DNA from: Streptomyces sp. BR123
Lineage (GTDB): Bacteria > Actinomycetota > Actinomycetes > Streptomycetales > Streptomycetaceae
NCBI RefSeq assembly: GCF_013401435.1
Contig: NZ_JACBGN010000024.1
Location: 1-46,480 of the forward strand
Length of the DNA stretch: 46,480 bases
Direction: 5' to 3'
A model generated the notes under the pieces. It saw only the letters and a list, made by a program, of their open reading frames with translations, was not told where the DNA came from and did no database searches. Positions within the stretch are counted from its first letter, which is position 1, and every line of letters begins with the position of its first letter. Positions 34,941 to 42,758 of the stretch are shown piece after piece. The position numbers and the translations under genes are program-made.

Positions 34941-36491
34941 TCAGCGGAGGGATTCGGGATCCGTCGGCTCCAGGTCCTCCAGGGCGGGGCCCTGGAGGAC
35001 CGTGCCGTCGACCGCGAACCGCGAGCCGTGGCAGGGGCATTCCCAAGTCCGCTCCGCGTTGTTGAAGCAGACGAGGCACCCCATGTGGGTGCACACGGCA
35101 GACACGGCGTGCAGCTGTCCTCCGTCATCGCGGTGGACGGCGTACGGCCGCCCACCGGACCGGACCACCGTTCCCTCTCCGGGCCCCAGCCCGGCAACGG
35201 GACCGCGAGTGCCGTCGCCCAAGGTCCGCACCCGGTCCTGGAGGGCATGCCTGCCCACGTCCCACTGCGCCTTGAGGAAGGCCGCCGCTTCGCGCACGAC
35301 CGGGCCGATCCGGCCCGGGTCGTAGAGACCGGCCCACGGCTCGGGGGAACCGCCGATGATCGAGGCGAGCAGCCGGCCGGACAGGACCCCGCCCGTCATG
35401 CCCCAGCCGCCGAAGCCGGTGGCCACGTACACCCGCTCGCCCGCGGCCGGCAGCGGACCGATCAGGGGGAGCGTGTCGGTCGAGGAGTTGTCCTGCGCCG
35501 CCCACCGGTGCGTGATCACCACACCGGGGAACCTGTCCTGCGTCCAGGCCTTCAACCGCCGGTACCGCACGCTGACATCGTCGTCCGAGCCGGGTGTGAA
35601 GGCTTCACCGGACACGATCAGGAGCCTCCGCCCGGCCTCGAACGGGGCGGTGCGCACGGAGCGGGTGCCGCTCTCGCCGGTGATGTACATGCCACCGGGA
35701 TCGGCCTCCCGGGGCAGCAGGCCCGCCACGACGAGGTCGCGGTGCTGGGTGAGCCGTGTGGCCAGCAGGGCGTGGTCGAACAGCGGGTGGTGGGTGGCCA
35801 CCACCACCGTGTCGGCCGTGACGGTCGCTCCGGAGGCAGTGGTCAGGTGGTGCGGTTCCCCCCGGCCGAGACCGGTGATCCTCGAGTGCTCGTAGATGCG
35901 GCCCCCTCGGGCGGTCAGGTCGGCGGCGAGGCCCAGCAGGTATTGCAGGGGGTGGAACTGCGCTTGTCCGGCAGCCTTCACCGCGCCCGCCACCGGGAAG
36001 GGCAGGCCCGTCTCCGTCACGAAGGACGCGTCGAGTCCGGCCGCCCGGGCGGCCTCCGCCTCGGCCCGCAGGTCCGCGACACCTGCCTCCTCCTCGCAAT
36101 AGGTGAAGGCAGGGCGGTCTTCGAGGCCGCAGTCGAGCCCCAGCGCTTCGGCCGTGTCCCGGACGTGCACGAGGGCGGCGCTGTGTGACCGCGCGTACTG
36201 CGCCGCGGCAGCCTCGCCGTGGGTGTCGCGCAGCTTCGCGTACACCGTCGAGTGCAGGGCGGTGAGCTTTCCGGTCGTGTGGCCGGTGACGCCCGAAGCG
36301 GTCCGTCGTGCTTCGAGCACGATCACGCTGCGGCCGGTCCGGGCCAGCTCCCATGCGGTGCTGAGACCGGCGATACCGCTGCCGATGACGGCGACGTCCG
36401 CCTCGGCCCTCCCCTCAAGGGCGGGGCGGGGAGGCATCGGCGCCGTCTTCATCCAGTACGAGGCCCATTGCGCAGGGGCGTCATCGTTCAT
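34941..36491 (-). CDS. FAD-dependent (DAO-type) oxidoreductase with C-terminal Rieske domain
   Basis: A 516-aa two-domain protein. Residues 28-400 form a DadA/glycine-oxidase-like FAD domain (VAVIGSGIAGLSTAWELART, then ASGVTGHTTGKLTALH, and VYVATGFGGWGMTGGVLSG). A Rieske [2Fe-2S] domain fills residues 425-510 with ligands CTHMGC and CPCHGSRF. This is a widespread fusion in actinobacteria and other bacteria; its substrate is not known. The start MNDDAPAQWASYWMKT is preceded by only a weak ribosome binding site, and the longer frame upstream is of non-coding character. It is not part of the crt operons but sits beside them. Confidence 0.9.
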   Translation of the reverse strand: MNDDAPAQWASYWMKTAPMPPRPALEGRAEADVAVIGSGIAGLSTAWELARTGRSVIVLEARRTASGVTGHTTGKLTALHSTVYAKLRDTHGEAAAAQYARSHSAALVHVRDTAEALGLDCGLEDRPAFTYCEEEAGVADLRAEAEAARAAGLDASFVTETGLPFPVAGAVKAAGQAQFHPLQYLLGLAADLTARGGRIYEHSRITGLGRGEPHHLTTASGATVTADTVVVATHHPLFDHALLATRLTQHRDLVVAGLLPREADPGGMYITGESGTRSVRTAPFEAGRRLLIVSGEAFTPGSDDDVSVRYRRLKAWTQDRFPGVVITHRWAAQDNSSTDTLPLIGPLPAAGERVYVATGFGGWGMTGGVLSGRLLASIIGGSPEPWAGLYDPGRIGPVVREAAAFLKAQWDVGRHALQDRVRTLGDGTRGPVAGLGPGEGTVVRSGGRPYAVHRDDGGQLHAVSAVCTHMGCLVCFNNAERTWECPCHGSRFAVDGTVLQGPALEDLEPTDPESLR

Positions 36492-36758
36492 GTGCGGCGG
36501 CTGCCCGGAAGCGGCCGCCGCAATCGTGTCCGTGGGATCCGCAGCTGCCCGACCGGCCGAAAGCCACCGCGGCCCGCTCGGCGGGCGCCGGGGCCACTCG
36601 CGGCGTCCGGTGCGGCGTCGCGGGGCGGAGGGCCGCAGCTCGTACTCGGCCCTGGCGCTCCGCGGTCTCGGCCGCCGCCCTGCGGACCCCGTGCGGGGGC
36701 TGGGCCGCCGGTGCCGCGGAGTCACTGCCCGGGCAAACGCACGGCCCGGGCAAACGCT

Positions 36759-37361
36759 CTATTCGGCGCGGTGGGCTTTGTGCGGGGCTACCTGCAGTTG
36801 CGCCCATGCCGGGAGTCGGGTCCGGCCCGTCGACTGACGGGCGCGTTCCAGCGGACCGTCGCACAGCCCTTCCAGGACGGGGCCGGGCTCGCCGTCGGGA
36901 TCGAGGGTGAGATGGAGGTGTGCCACCGGGTGCCCGGGGGAGCCGTCCATCCGTGCCCGGGCTCGTCGGACTCCGGGCTGTTGCCGGGCGTCGGCGGCCA
37001 GGACGTCTCCGAGGGCGCTCTCGCGCAGTTCCACACTCGCCAGGTCGGGTGGTCCTCCGAGCGGTATGCGGCCGGGGTGACGGCGGCGGAGCTGTGTCAG
37101 CAGCCACCACAGGGCGAGGAGGAGGACGATGGCGAGAGCGGCAATGACCGCAGGCCACCACCATCCTTCTCCGGTCCAGCGCGTGCGGTCGGCGTCGCGG
37201 AGGAGGACGTCGCGGGGAGTGGTCGGCCAGCCCTCTGCTGCTGTCAGGTGCCAGCGCCGGTACAGGTCGAAACCGCCGGCGAGGATCAGGAGGCCTGCTC
37301 CGAGCAGAACCGCTCCCGTCAGGGCGAGCAGGACCCGGTTGACTGCGGATTTCCTCTTCAT
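36759..37361 (-). CDS. amaP: alkaline-shock response membrane anchor protein AmaP
   Basis: A 200-aa protein with two membrane helices (LLALTGAVLLGAGLLILAGG near residue 12 and WWWPAVIAALAIVLLLALWW near residue 68) and a cytoplasmic C-terminal domain of about 100 residues resembling the Asp23 fold (DLASVELRESALGDVLAADA, RARMDGSPGHPVAHLHLTLD). AmaP tethers Asp23 to the membrane in Firmicutes. The ATG at 37361 (MKRKSAVNRVLL) with AGGA upstream is preferred to one 8 codons earlier. It is the last gene of the minus-strand Asp23 operon. Confidence 0.85.
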   Translation of the reverse strand: MKRKSAVNRVLLALTGAVLLGAGLLILAGGFDLYRRWHLTAAEGWPTTPRDVLLRDADRTRWTGEGWWWPAVIAALAIVLLLALWWLLTQLRRRHPGRIPLGGPPDLASVELRESALGDVLAADARQQPGVRRARARMDGSPGHPVAHLHLTLDPDGEPGPVLEGLCDGPLERARQSTGRTRLPAWAQLQVAPHKAHRAE

Positions 37362-37409
37362 GGGATCCGTTTCCTGTCTCTGCATGCCCGGCGAGGGCCC
37401 GCAGACGAG

Positions 37410-38072
37410 TCACTTCCGGCGTGCTCGGACGCGAACGGCAAGCGAAGGCCGGTGGGCGAGGGTGAGCCGGTCGAGTTCTTGCCCCAGCGCGGCCAAGAGG
37501 TCGGCTCTGACTCCGGAGGGGTCACGGAAGCGCACGTTCGCGCGTGCGCCGACGCGGTGCCGGCCCATCCGGATCCTGACGCCGCTGACGCCGGGGACCC
37601 GCATGGCGGCGTCCCTCAGAAGCAGAACCGCTGACTGGCGATCCAGCACGGCCCCCATCTGTGCGTCGGGAGTTCTGAGGGGCGTCCGGTGACGCAGGCC
37701 CGGCGTTGCCGCCAAGACGATCAGCCAGAGGCCGAGGACGGCGATGGCGGCGGCGCCGATCCGTATCCACGGGTCATCCAGCGGCCGGGTCGCCAGTTCG
37801 TCGGCGAGGCGGCTGCGCCAAGCGGCGGCGGGCAAACCGGCCCGGACCCTTGCGACGTCGTACAGGAGGATCCCGGAAGCGGCCCCGATGACCAGGGCCG
37901 TCAGCGCGGCAGGGATCCGTCGTGCAGACCATGGTCGACGCGTGAGGTGCGTGCCACGGGGGTGCGGCCCGCCCGAAGGCTGCTTCGTTACCTGTCCCAC
38001 CGTGCGGGAAGTGACCTCGTCGGACCGGGGCGGCTGCTCCATATCGGCCGGGGGGGCTTGGTCACGCCTCAT
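37410..38072 (-). CDS. DUF6286-type membrane protein of the Asp23 operon
   Basis: A 220-aa protein. About 50 polar N-terminal residues precede two membrane helices (RIPAALTALVIGAASGILLY near residue 52 and WIRIGAAAIAVLGLWLIVLA near residue 103) and a C-terminal domain (DRQSAVLLLRDAAMRVPGVS, RIRMGRHRVGARANVRFRDP). This is the pattern of DUF6286 proteins that accompany Asp23 and AmaP genes in Streptomyces. The ATG has AAAGGAGAG upstream. AmaP-like topology suggests another membrane partner of Asp23. Function is otherwise unknown. Confidence 0.8.
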   Translation of the reverse strand: MRRDQAPPADMEQPPRSDEVTSRTVGQVTKQPSGGPHPRGTHLTRRPWSARRIPAALTALVIGAASGILLYDVARVRAGLPAAAWRSRLADELATRPLDDPWIRIGAAAIAVLGLWLIVLAATPGLRHRTPLRTPDAQMGAVLDRQSAVLLLRDAAMRVPGVSGVRIRMGRHRVGARANVRFRDPSGVRADLLAALGQELDRLTLAHRPSLAVRVRARRK

Positions 38073-38108
38073 GTCGGCTCTCCTTTCGCGGTGGGACCGC
38101 CGTCGGGC

Positions 38109-38522
38109 TCAGTGCACACGTCGGTGCTCCAGCCCCTCGGAGAGGACCAGGTGCTCAATGGCGAGAGTGACCTCGGTGATGCGCATTCCGGTCAGTTGGG
38201 CCACTCGCTCGCCGACGTGGTTCTGCACGGCGCGGGAGGCATCGGCGAGGTTCGTCGGGTAGGGCAGGTCCAGGGTCAGGCCCAGCCGCGCCGTGCCGCC
38301 GCCGACCGTGGCCGAGGCGTGCGGAGGGGCGAGCTCTGCGTGGAGAGGTGAGGTGGCGGCGTGTTCGGCCAGAGCCTCCTGTGCGGCACGGACCGCGATG
38401 CGTGCCACCACCTTTTCGGGTATCACCGTGGCACCGCGTTCGGCCGCCGGTACGACCGGCGGGGTCGGCGGGGTCGGGGGTGCTGCTCCCGCAGGCGGAG
38501 CAGCGGCAGGCCGGGAGGTCAC
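38109..38522 (-). CDS. Asp23/Gls24 family envelope-stress protein (second copy)
   Basis: A 137-aa Asp23-domain protein. After a 25-residue Pro/Ala leader the domain runs GATVIPEKVVARIAVRAAQE, then TARLGLTLDLPYPTNLADAS and RAVQNHVGERVAQLTGMRIT with EVTLAIEHL. Asp23 proteins form a cytoplasmic layer at the membrane and respond to envelope or alkaline stress. The GTG start overlaps the stop of the preceding small membrane-protein gene as GTGA. The copy differs clearly from the Asp23 two genes upstream, so they probably form distinct subunits. Confidence 0.85.
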   Translation of the reverse strand: MTSRPAAAPPAGAAPPTPPTPPVVPAAERGATVIPEKVVARIAVRAAQEALAEHAATSPLHAELAPPHASATVGGGTARLGLTLDLPYPTNLADASRAVQNHVGERVAQLTGMRITEVTLAIEHLVLSEGLEHRRVH

Positions 38523-38698
38523 CGCCGGTCCCGGGAACCCGCAAAGTCGGACATCTTCAGGTCGCCCTGGAGCATGCGGCCGGCCACGAGGCCCGCGAGG
38601 CCCAAGAACATCACGAGCAGGAACGCCCAGAACCCGCCGAAGAATGCTGCGAAGCCCAGGGCCATGCCGGCAAGCAGGCCTGCGGTTGCTGCGCTCAT
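38519..38698 (-). CDS. small membrane protein (DUF2273-like)
   Basis: A 59-aa protein with one long hydrophobic hairpin (TAGLLAGMALGFAAFFGGFW, then AFLLVMFLGLAGLVAGRMLQ) and a short polar tail (GDLKMSDFAGSRDRR). Size and position between two Asp23 genes match the DUF2273 proteins of Asp23 operons. The ATG at 38698 has GGTGAG upstream. A GTG at 38764, overlapping the previous stop as GTGA, would add 22 residues and give translational coupling; I cannot decide between them. Confidence 0.8.
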   Translation of the reverse strand: MSAATAGLLAGMALGFAAFFGGFWAFLLVMFLGLAGLVAGRMLQGDLKMSDFAGSRDRR

Positions 38699-38760
38699 CT
38701 CACTCACCTGTTTTTCACGTAGATCGCTGCTCGCCCGGGCGGTGCCGGGCAGGTTGCGGA

Positions 38761-39237
38761 TCACTGCACGCGGCCCTCGCCCTCCTCTTCCTCTTCATCG
38801 GGAAGGTGGACGTCGCCGACGGCGATGTTCACTTCGACGACCTCCAGTCCGGTCATGCGCTCCACAGCCGTGATGACGCTGGTTCGGGTGTCGGCGGCGA
38901 TGTCCACGATGGAAACGCCGTACTCGACGATCACGTCGAGATCAATGGCGGCTTGCCGTTCGCCCACCTCGACCTTCACACCGCGACTCACGCTGGGACG
39001 GCCGCCGGGGACCTTGTCCGTCACCGCACCGAGCGTGCGGGCCATACCGGAGCCGAGGCTGTAGATGCCCGGAACCTCGCGGGTGGCCATTCCTGCGATC
39101 TTCTCGACCACGCTGTCGGAAATGGTCGTCCGACCCCGGGTCTCGGGCGGCGTCCCCGCGTTGGTGCGGCTCTCGGGAGCCGTCCCCTCGGGGCGCGGCT
39201 CACTCCCCTCCCCGGTGGGGTTGATCGTGTCCGACAT
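38761..39237 (-). CDS. Asp23/Gls24 family envelope-stress protein (first copy)
   Basis: A 158-aa classical Asp23 protein. A disordered leader of about 35 residues precedes RTTISDSVVEKIAGMATREV, PGIYSLGSGMARTLGAV, SRGVKVEVGERQAAIDLDVI and VEYGVSIVDIAADTRTSVIT, ending in an acidic EEEEEEG tail. This is the canonical Streptomyces Asp23, first gene of a five-gene minus-strand operon. GGAGG precedes the ATG. It is divergent from the ECF sigma gene across 142 bp, so the sigma factor probably controls this operon. Confidence 0.93.
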   Translation of the reverse strand: MSDTINPTGEGSEPRPEGTAPESRTNAGTPPETRGRTTISDSVVEKIAGMATREVPGIYSLGSGMARTLGAVTDKVPGGRPSVSRGVKVEVGERQAAIDLDVIVEYGVSIVDIAADTRTSVITAVERMTGLEVVEVNIAVGDVHLPDEEEEEGEGRVQ

Positions 39238-39289
39238 GAGGGCCTCCACAAGGTGTCCGTCCCGGGCGCCCGTAGCGGTGCCCAAAGCT

Positions 39290-39317
39290 TTAGACACACC
39301 CGCAGGGCATTCGTCAC
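39290..39317 (-). promoter_or_regulatory. candidate ECF-type promoter for the Asp23 operon
   Basis: On the minus strand GTGACG (39317-39312) is followed after 16 nt by GTCTAA (39295-39290), about 53 bp before the Asp23 start. The -35-like GTGAC element and spacing resemble ECF promoters. The divergent ECF gene makes it a plausible target. No matching element was found for the sigma gene itself. Confidence 0.3.
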
Positions 39318-39379
39318 CCCGTGCGCGTCGACGCCCCTCGCATACCATCGAAGAATGCGTACGCGGGCCGCGACGACCG

Positions 39380-40048
39380 ATGTCAGCAGAAAGCGAGCGG
39401 CGGATGCGCAACCGGACCGAGTCCCCGCCCCCGCACGGTGCCGGCCTCCCGCTGCGGCCGGAACAGCGGCCGCCCGTCCACGCCGAAACGAGCGGTGGCA
39501 CGCCCGCTGACCTGGACGACGGCGTGCTGGCCGTGCGGGCTGCCGAAGGGGACGAAGACGCCTTTGCCGTCCTGGTCCGCCGGCACAGCAGTCGCCTGAT
39601 CGCCTTGGCCCTGCATCTGCTCGGCAACCGGGCGGATGCCGAGGATGCCGTTCAGGACGCTTTCCTCAGCGCCTGGCGGCGGCTGCCGGAATTCCGTCAC
39701 GGCGCCTCATTCGGCACGTGGATGTACCGCATCGTCACGAACCGTTGCCTCAACACCATGCGTCGTCGGCCTCGGCCTCTGCCCTTGGACAGCGTCCCCG
39801 AACCCGCCGCCGCGGACGCGCACAGCTCACCGCCCCGCGTGGCCGAGTCGGACGCGGCGGCAGCCGCCCTGGAGCGAGCACTCCGAGAACTCCAGCCCGA
39901 TCTGCGCGCGTGCTGGGTCCTGCGGGAGCTGCACGGCCTGCATTACGACGAGATCGCCCATGTGGTGGGCGGCAGCGAACAAGCGGTACGAGGCAGACTC
40001 TTTCGCGCACGACGCGCTCTGATGGAGGCGATGCGCCCATGGCGCTAG
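39380..40048 (+). CDS. ECF RNA polymerase sigma factor
   Basis: A 222-aa ECF sigma factor. Sigma-2 lies at residues 55-130 (DEDAFAVLVRRHSSRLIALA, GNRADAEDAVQDAFLSAWRR, GTWMYRIVTNRCLN) and sigma-4 at 160-220 (LQPDLRACWVLRELHGLHYD, EQAVRGRLFRARRAL). ATG at 39380; the ATG at 39404 has a somewhat better upstream GAGCGGCGG and is possible. The 3' end overlaps the next gene, an HxxxCxxC/Asp23 protein, by 10 bp, as sigma/anti-sigma pairs usually do. It is divergent from the Asp23 operon. Confidence 0.93.
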   Translation: MSAESERRMRNRTESPPPHGAGLPLRPEQRPPVHAETSGGTPADLDDGVLAVRAAEGDEDAFAVLVRRHSSRLIALALHLLGNRADAEDAVQDAFLSAWRRLPEFRHGASFGTWMYRIVTNRCLNTMRRRPRPLPLDSVPEPAAADAHSSPPRVAESDAAAAALERALRELQPDLRACWVLRELHGLHYDEIAHVVGGSEQAVRGRLFRARRALMEAMRPWR

Positions 40049-40719
40049 ACGATCCGCACCGCACCTCCGGCAATGGTCCTGAGACCGTGGTGGGCACGCA
40101 GGCCGAATCGTTCCCGCGCTCCGACGCAGAGATGCTCGCCGGCGCGGAGCTGCTGCCCTGCGGACGCCCCCTCGGCCGGGCCTGGGAGCACGCCCGCGAC
40201 CCGGTCGGCGCGGCCGACCCGCACACCGCCCACTGCCCCTACTGCCGTGAAGCCGTCGAGGGGCTGGCAGTCCTGGACCGGGCCACCCGCGCTCTGCGCG
40301 CCGAGGAGGAACCGGACAGTCGAAGAGTCGTCAACCGGGTCATCGACGCCGTCCGGGCGGAGGTGCGACTCGGCGCCATGCTGCTGCTGGACGACCCCGG
40401 CCAGGACCTTCGCATCGCCGAGAGCGCCGCCGCGAAAGTGCTGCGCCGGGCCGCGGACAGCGTCCCGGGCACGCGCGCTGCCAGCTGCCGCCTCATCCCC
40501 GCCCGGGAGGGCCGTGCCGTCCACGTCGTTGCCATCACGATCGCAGCAGCGCTCGACCAACCGCTGCCGGAGCGGGCCGAAGAAGTACGCCGAGCCGTCC
40601 TCGACGCGGCCGAACACGTCCTCGGCCTCGCCGTCACAGCCGTCGATCTCGAGATCAACGGCGTGCTGGAGCTCGCCCACGTGCCGAGCAGTCGGCGGTT
40701 CGAGCTGAGCGAACGATGA
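40039..40719 (+). CDS. putative zinc anti-sigma factor fused to an Asp23-like domain
   Basis: A 226-aa protein. The N-terminal 75 residues hold LPCGRPLGRAWEHARD and PHTAHCPYC, in which H62, C66 and C69 form the HxxxCxxC signature of zinc-binding anti-sigma (ZAS) domains. Residues 80-110 are a helical linker. Residues 115-220 are Asp23-like (DLRIAESAAAKVLRRAADSV, HVVAITIAAALDQPLPERAE, EHVLGLAVTAVDLEINGVLE). There is no membrane helix, unlike most ZAS proteins. The gene overlaps the ECF sigma gene by 10 bp and the next Asp23-like gene by 4 bp. I infer that it binds the sigma factor and couples its release to the Asp23 layer. Motif and context are visible; the activity is inferred. Confidence 0.75.
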   Translation: MALDDPHRTSGNGPETVVGTQAESFPRSDAEMLAGAELLPCGRPLGRAWEHARDPVGAADPHTAHCPYCREAVEGLAVLDRATRALRAEEEPDSRRVVNRVIDAVRAEVRLGAMLLLDDPGQDLRIAESAAAKVLRRAADSVPGTRAASCRLIPAREGRAVHVVAITIAAALDQPLPERAEEVRRAVLDAAEHVLGLAVTAVDLEINGVLELAHVPSSRRFELSER

Positions 40720-41081
40720 CCGCAGCCGCACTCAGGCACATCCAGGGGGCCGCAGCCGAGGCGGCCCTCGCCGTTCCCGGTGTGGCCGCACTCCAGCCGT
40801 CGCTCGCCGCCCGGCTGGCCCGTGCGGCCTCCCGCGTCCGGCAGCTTGCGCAAGCCGAGGGAACGCCCGGACAGCCCGAGGCGGCCGGTATCCGCTGCGG
40901 CCACACGCCGGAAGGGGGCTGGCAGGTGGAGGTGCGCTGCATCCTGCGCGCCGACCACCGTGTGGTCGATGTCGCCCGGCATGTCCGCGAAGACGTGCGA
41001 GCCGCCGTCACCGCGTGCCTCGATCCGGACGACACGACCGGAGCCGTGACTGTCCTGGTCACGGTCACCCACACCCTGTGA
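40716..41081 (+). CDS. short Asp23-like protein downstream of the anti-sigma fusion
   Basis: A 121-aa protein. Its N-terminal helices (HIQGAAAEAALAVPGVAALQ) and C-terminal strand-helix pattern (WQVEVRCILRADHRVVDVAR, HVREDVRAAVTACLDPDD, VTVLVTVTHTL) follow the Asp23 fold, with weak sequence similarity. ATGA overlap with the upstream gene shows translational coupling. It would be a third Asp23-type subunit under the same sigma unit. The family call is moderately sure; function unknown. Confidence 0.65.
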   Translation: MTAAALRHIQGAAAEAALAVPGVAALQPSLAARLARAASRVRQLAQAEGTPGQPEAAGIRCGHTPEGGWQVEVRCILRADHRVVDVARHVREDVRAAVTACLDPDDTTGAVTVLVTVTHTL

Positions 41082-41390
41082 CGGGGCCGGGTTGCGGTGC
41101 GGGCGGAGGCGGGAGAGCCACGGGCCGCGGACAGGAACGAGCCGCCACCCCCAGCCGCCTCCGCGCCACCCCGGCCCGCAGCGCCCCGCACCGCCATCCG
41201 GGCCGGACCCGGACCGCCGCTGATGTCGGACAGCGCGGAGGCGTGTCGCTCTGCGCCTGCCGGGCGGGCGGAGGAGACGATGCGGCGTGTACGGCCGTTC
41301 CTTCCCGTCGGCTGTGGCCCGCCTCTGACGGGGCGGCCTGCCGGAGCCCGGCCGGCGGCGCTCGGCCCGCACGGAGGAAAAGAGGACGGC
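41082..41390. other. 309-bp gap upstream of the SDR gene
   Basis: No gene is seen. Frames open on both strands lack start signals and recognisable content. The only clear signal is the ribosome binding site AGAGGA of the next gene. Confidence 0.5.
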
Positions 41391-42320
41391 ATGCGCGACA
41401 TCTCCTCTGCCGGTCGAAACCGCCACCCCGGCACGCCGCTGCGCGGGCGGGTCGCCGTCGTGACCGGAGCCGCGCGCGGAATCGGGGCGGCACTGGCACG
41501 GAACCTGTCCGGGGCCGGGATGCTCGTGGCACTGCTGGGCCGAGAGGAGGCGTCCCTGCGGGCCACGGCCGAGACGCTGCCGAACCGGAGCCTCTGCTTC
41601 GAAGCGGACGTCGCCGACAACGCGGCACTGCAGGCCGCCGCCCGGCATGTGGAGGAGAACCTGGGGTCCGCCAGCGTGGTCGCCGCCAACGCCGGCATCG
41701 CCGTCGGCGGACCCTTCGACCGTACGCCGGCCGACCTGTGGCAGCGGGTCATCGACGTCAACCTCACCGGGTCCGCCAACACCGCCAGGGCTTTCCTTCC
41801 CCAGCTGACCCGCACGCGAGGCTACTTCCTGCAGGTCGCCTCCACCGCGGCACTGGGCTCCGCACCCATGATGAGCGCGTACTGCGCCTCCAAAGCCGGC
41901 GTGGAGTCCTTCGCCCAGGCATTGCGGGGCGAGGTCGAGCCGGACGGCGTAGGCGTCGGCATCGCCTACGTCCACTGGACCGGAACCGACATGATCAGCG
42001 GCATCGACGACCATCCCGTACTGCGGGCCCTGCGCCGCCACCAGCCCCGCTTCGCCCGTCGGGTCCGTCCTCCCGAGCAGGTGGCCGCTTGGCTCGCCGA
42101 CGGAATCAGGCGCCGCTCCCCCTACCTCTACGCGCCGCCCTGGCTGCGCTGGTGCCAACCGCTGCGACCGCTCTTCCCGGCGATCGTCGCCCGCATCGCC
42201 CGACGCGAACTGCGCGCGCAGGGGCCCGGTGAGCTGGCAGCCGACGTCGACGTCCTGGGCGCCGGAGGCCTCGCCGACTGGCACGCCCACCGGTCGGCCG
42301 GAGGCCCGAGTCGGTGGTGA
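41391..42320 (+). CDS. short-chain dehydrogenase/reductase
   Basis: A 309-aa SDR-family NAD(P)-dependent oxidoreductase. The cofactor motif is VAVVTGAARGIGAALARNLS (TGxxxGIG) near residue 24, followed by NAG in VVAANAGIAVGG, the catalytic serine in FLQVASTAALGS, and YCASK (Y and K of YxxxK). The C-terminal 90 residues are longer than in classical SDRs and contain a hydrophobic segment (YLYAPPWLRWCQPLRPLFPA), which suggests membrane association, as in SDR proteins acting on lipids or fatty acyl groups. The ATG at 41391 follows AGAGGA. The substrate is unknown. Confidence 0.92.
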   Translation: MRDISSAGRNRHPGTPLRGRVAVVTGAARGIGAALARNLSGAGMLVALLGREEASLRATAETLPNRSLCFEADVADNAALQAAARHVEENLGSASVVAANAGIAVGGPFDRTPADLWQRVIDVNLTGSANTARAFLPQLTRTRGYFLQVASTAALGSAPMMSAYCASKAGVESFAQALRGEVEPDGVGVGIAYVHWTGTDMISGIDDHPVLRALRRHQPRFARRVRPPEQVAAWLADGIRRRSPYLYAPPWLRWCQPLRPLFPAIVARIARRELRAQGPGELAADVDVLGAGGLADWHAHRSAGGPSRW

Positions 42321-42396
42321 GGCCGGGCGGCCGCAACCGGGCGGCCGGGCCCGGTGGCCACCCCACCGCCGCCCGTCCGGCCGGGGCGGACGCTCT

Positions 42397-42444
42397 GCGG
42401 GGGTGGTGCGGGCCGCGCCGTGAGCGGGGCCGCACCACCCCCGC
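42397..42444. terminator. bidirectional terminator between SDR and GlsB genes
   Basis: GCGGGGGTGGTGCGG (42397-42411) and CCGCACCACCCCCGC (42430-42444) make a perfect 15-bp stem with an 18-nt loop, midway between two convergent stop codons. Its symmetry suits termination from both sides. Confidence 0.8.
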
Positions 42445-42479
42445 TGACAGCAGTCGCGCGGGGGCGCTTCGTTCGTGCG

Positions 42480-42758
42480 TCAGACGTGCCGATGGCTCTG
42501 GCGGTTGCCGGTCACCGCACGGTAGAGGGCGAGGAGGATGACGGACCCGATGATCGCGGCGATCCAGGTGGACAGCTCGAAGAAACCGTCGATGGATTCC
42601 ACGCCGAGGATCACCTTGCCCAGCCAGCCCCCGAGGAGACCACCGGCGATACCTATGACCATGGTGACGACGACTCCCCCGGGATCCCTGCCCGGCATGA
42701 GGGACTTGGCGATGGCGCCGGCGATGAGCCCGATGAGGATCCAAGCGATGAGTCCCAT
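42480..42758 (-). CDS. GlsB/YeaQ/YmgE family stress-response membrane protein
   Basis: A 92-aa protein with three glycine-rich membrane helices: MGLIAWILIGLIAGAIAK, GGVVVTMVIGIAGGLLGGWL and TWIAAIIGSVILLALYRAV. The PGRDPGG loop after the first helix is the family signature. Members are general-stress membrane proteins of unknown mechanism and often accompany Asp23 (Gls24) genes, as here. The ATG at 42758 has AAAGGG upstream; an in-frame start 17 codons earlier lacks one. Confidence 0.93.
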   Translation of the reverse strand: MGLIAWILIGLIAGAIAKSLMPGRDPGGVVVTMVIGIAGGLLGGWLGKVILGVESIDGFFELSTWIAAIIGSVILLALYRAVTGNRQSHRHV

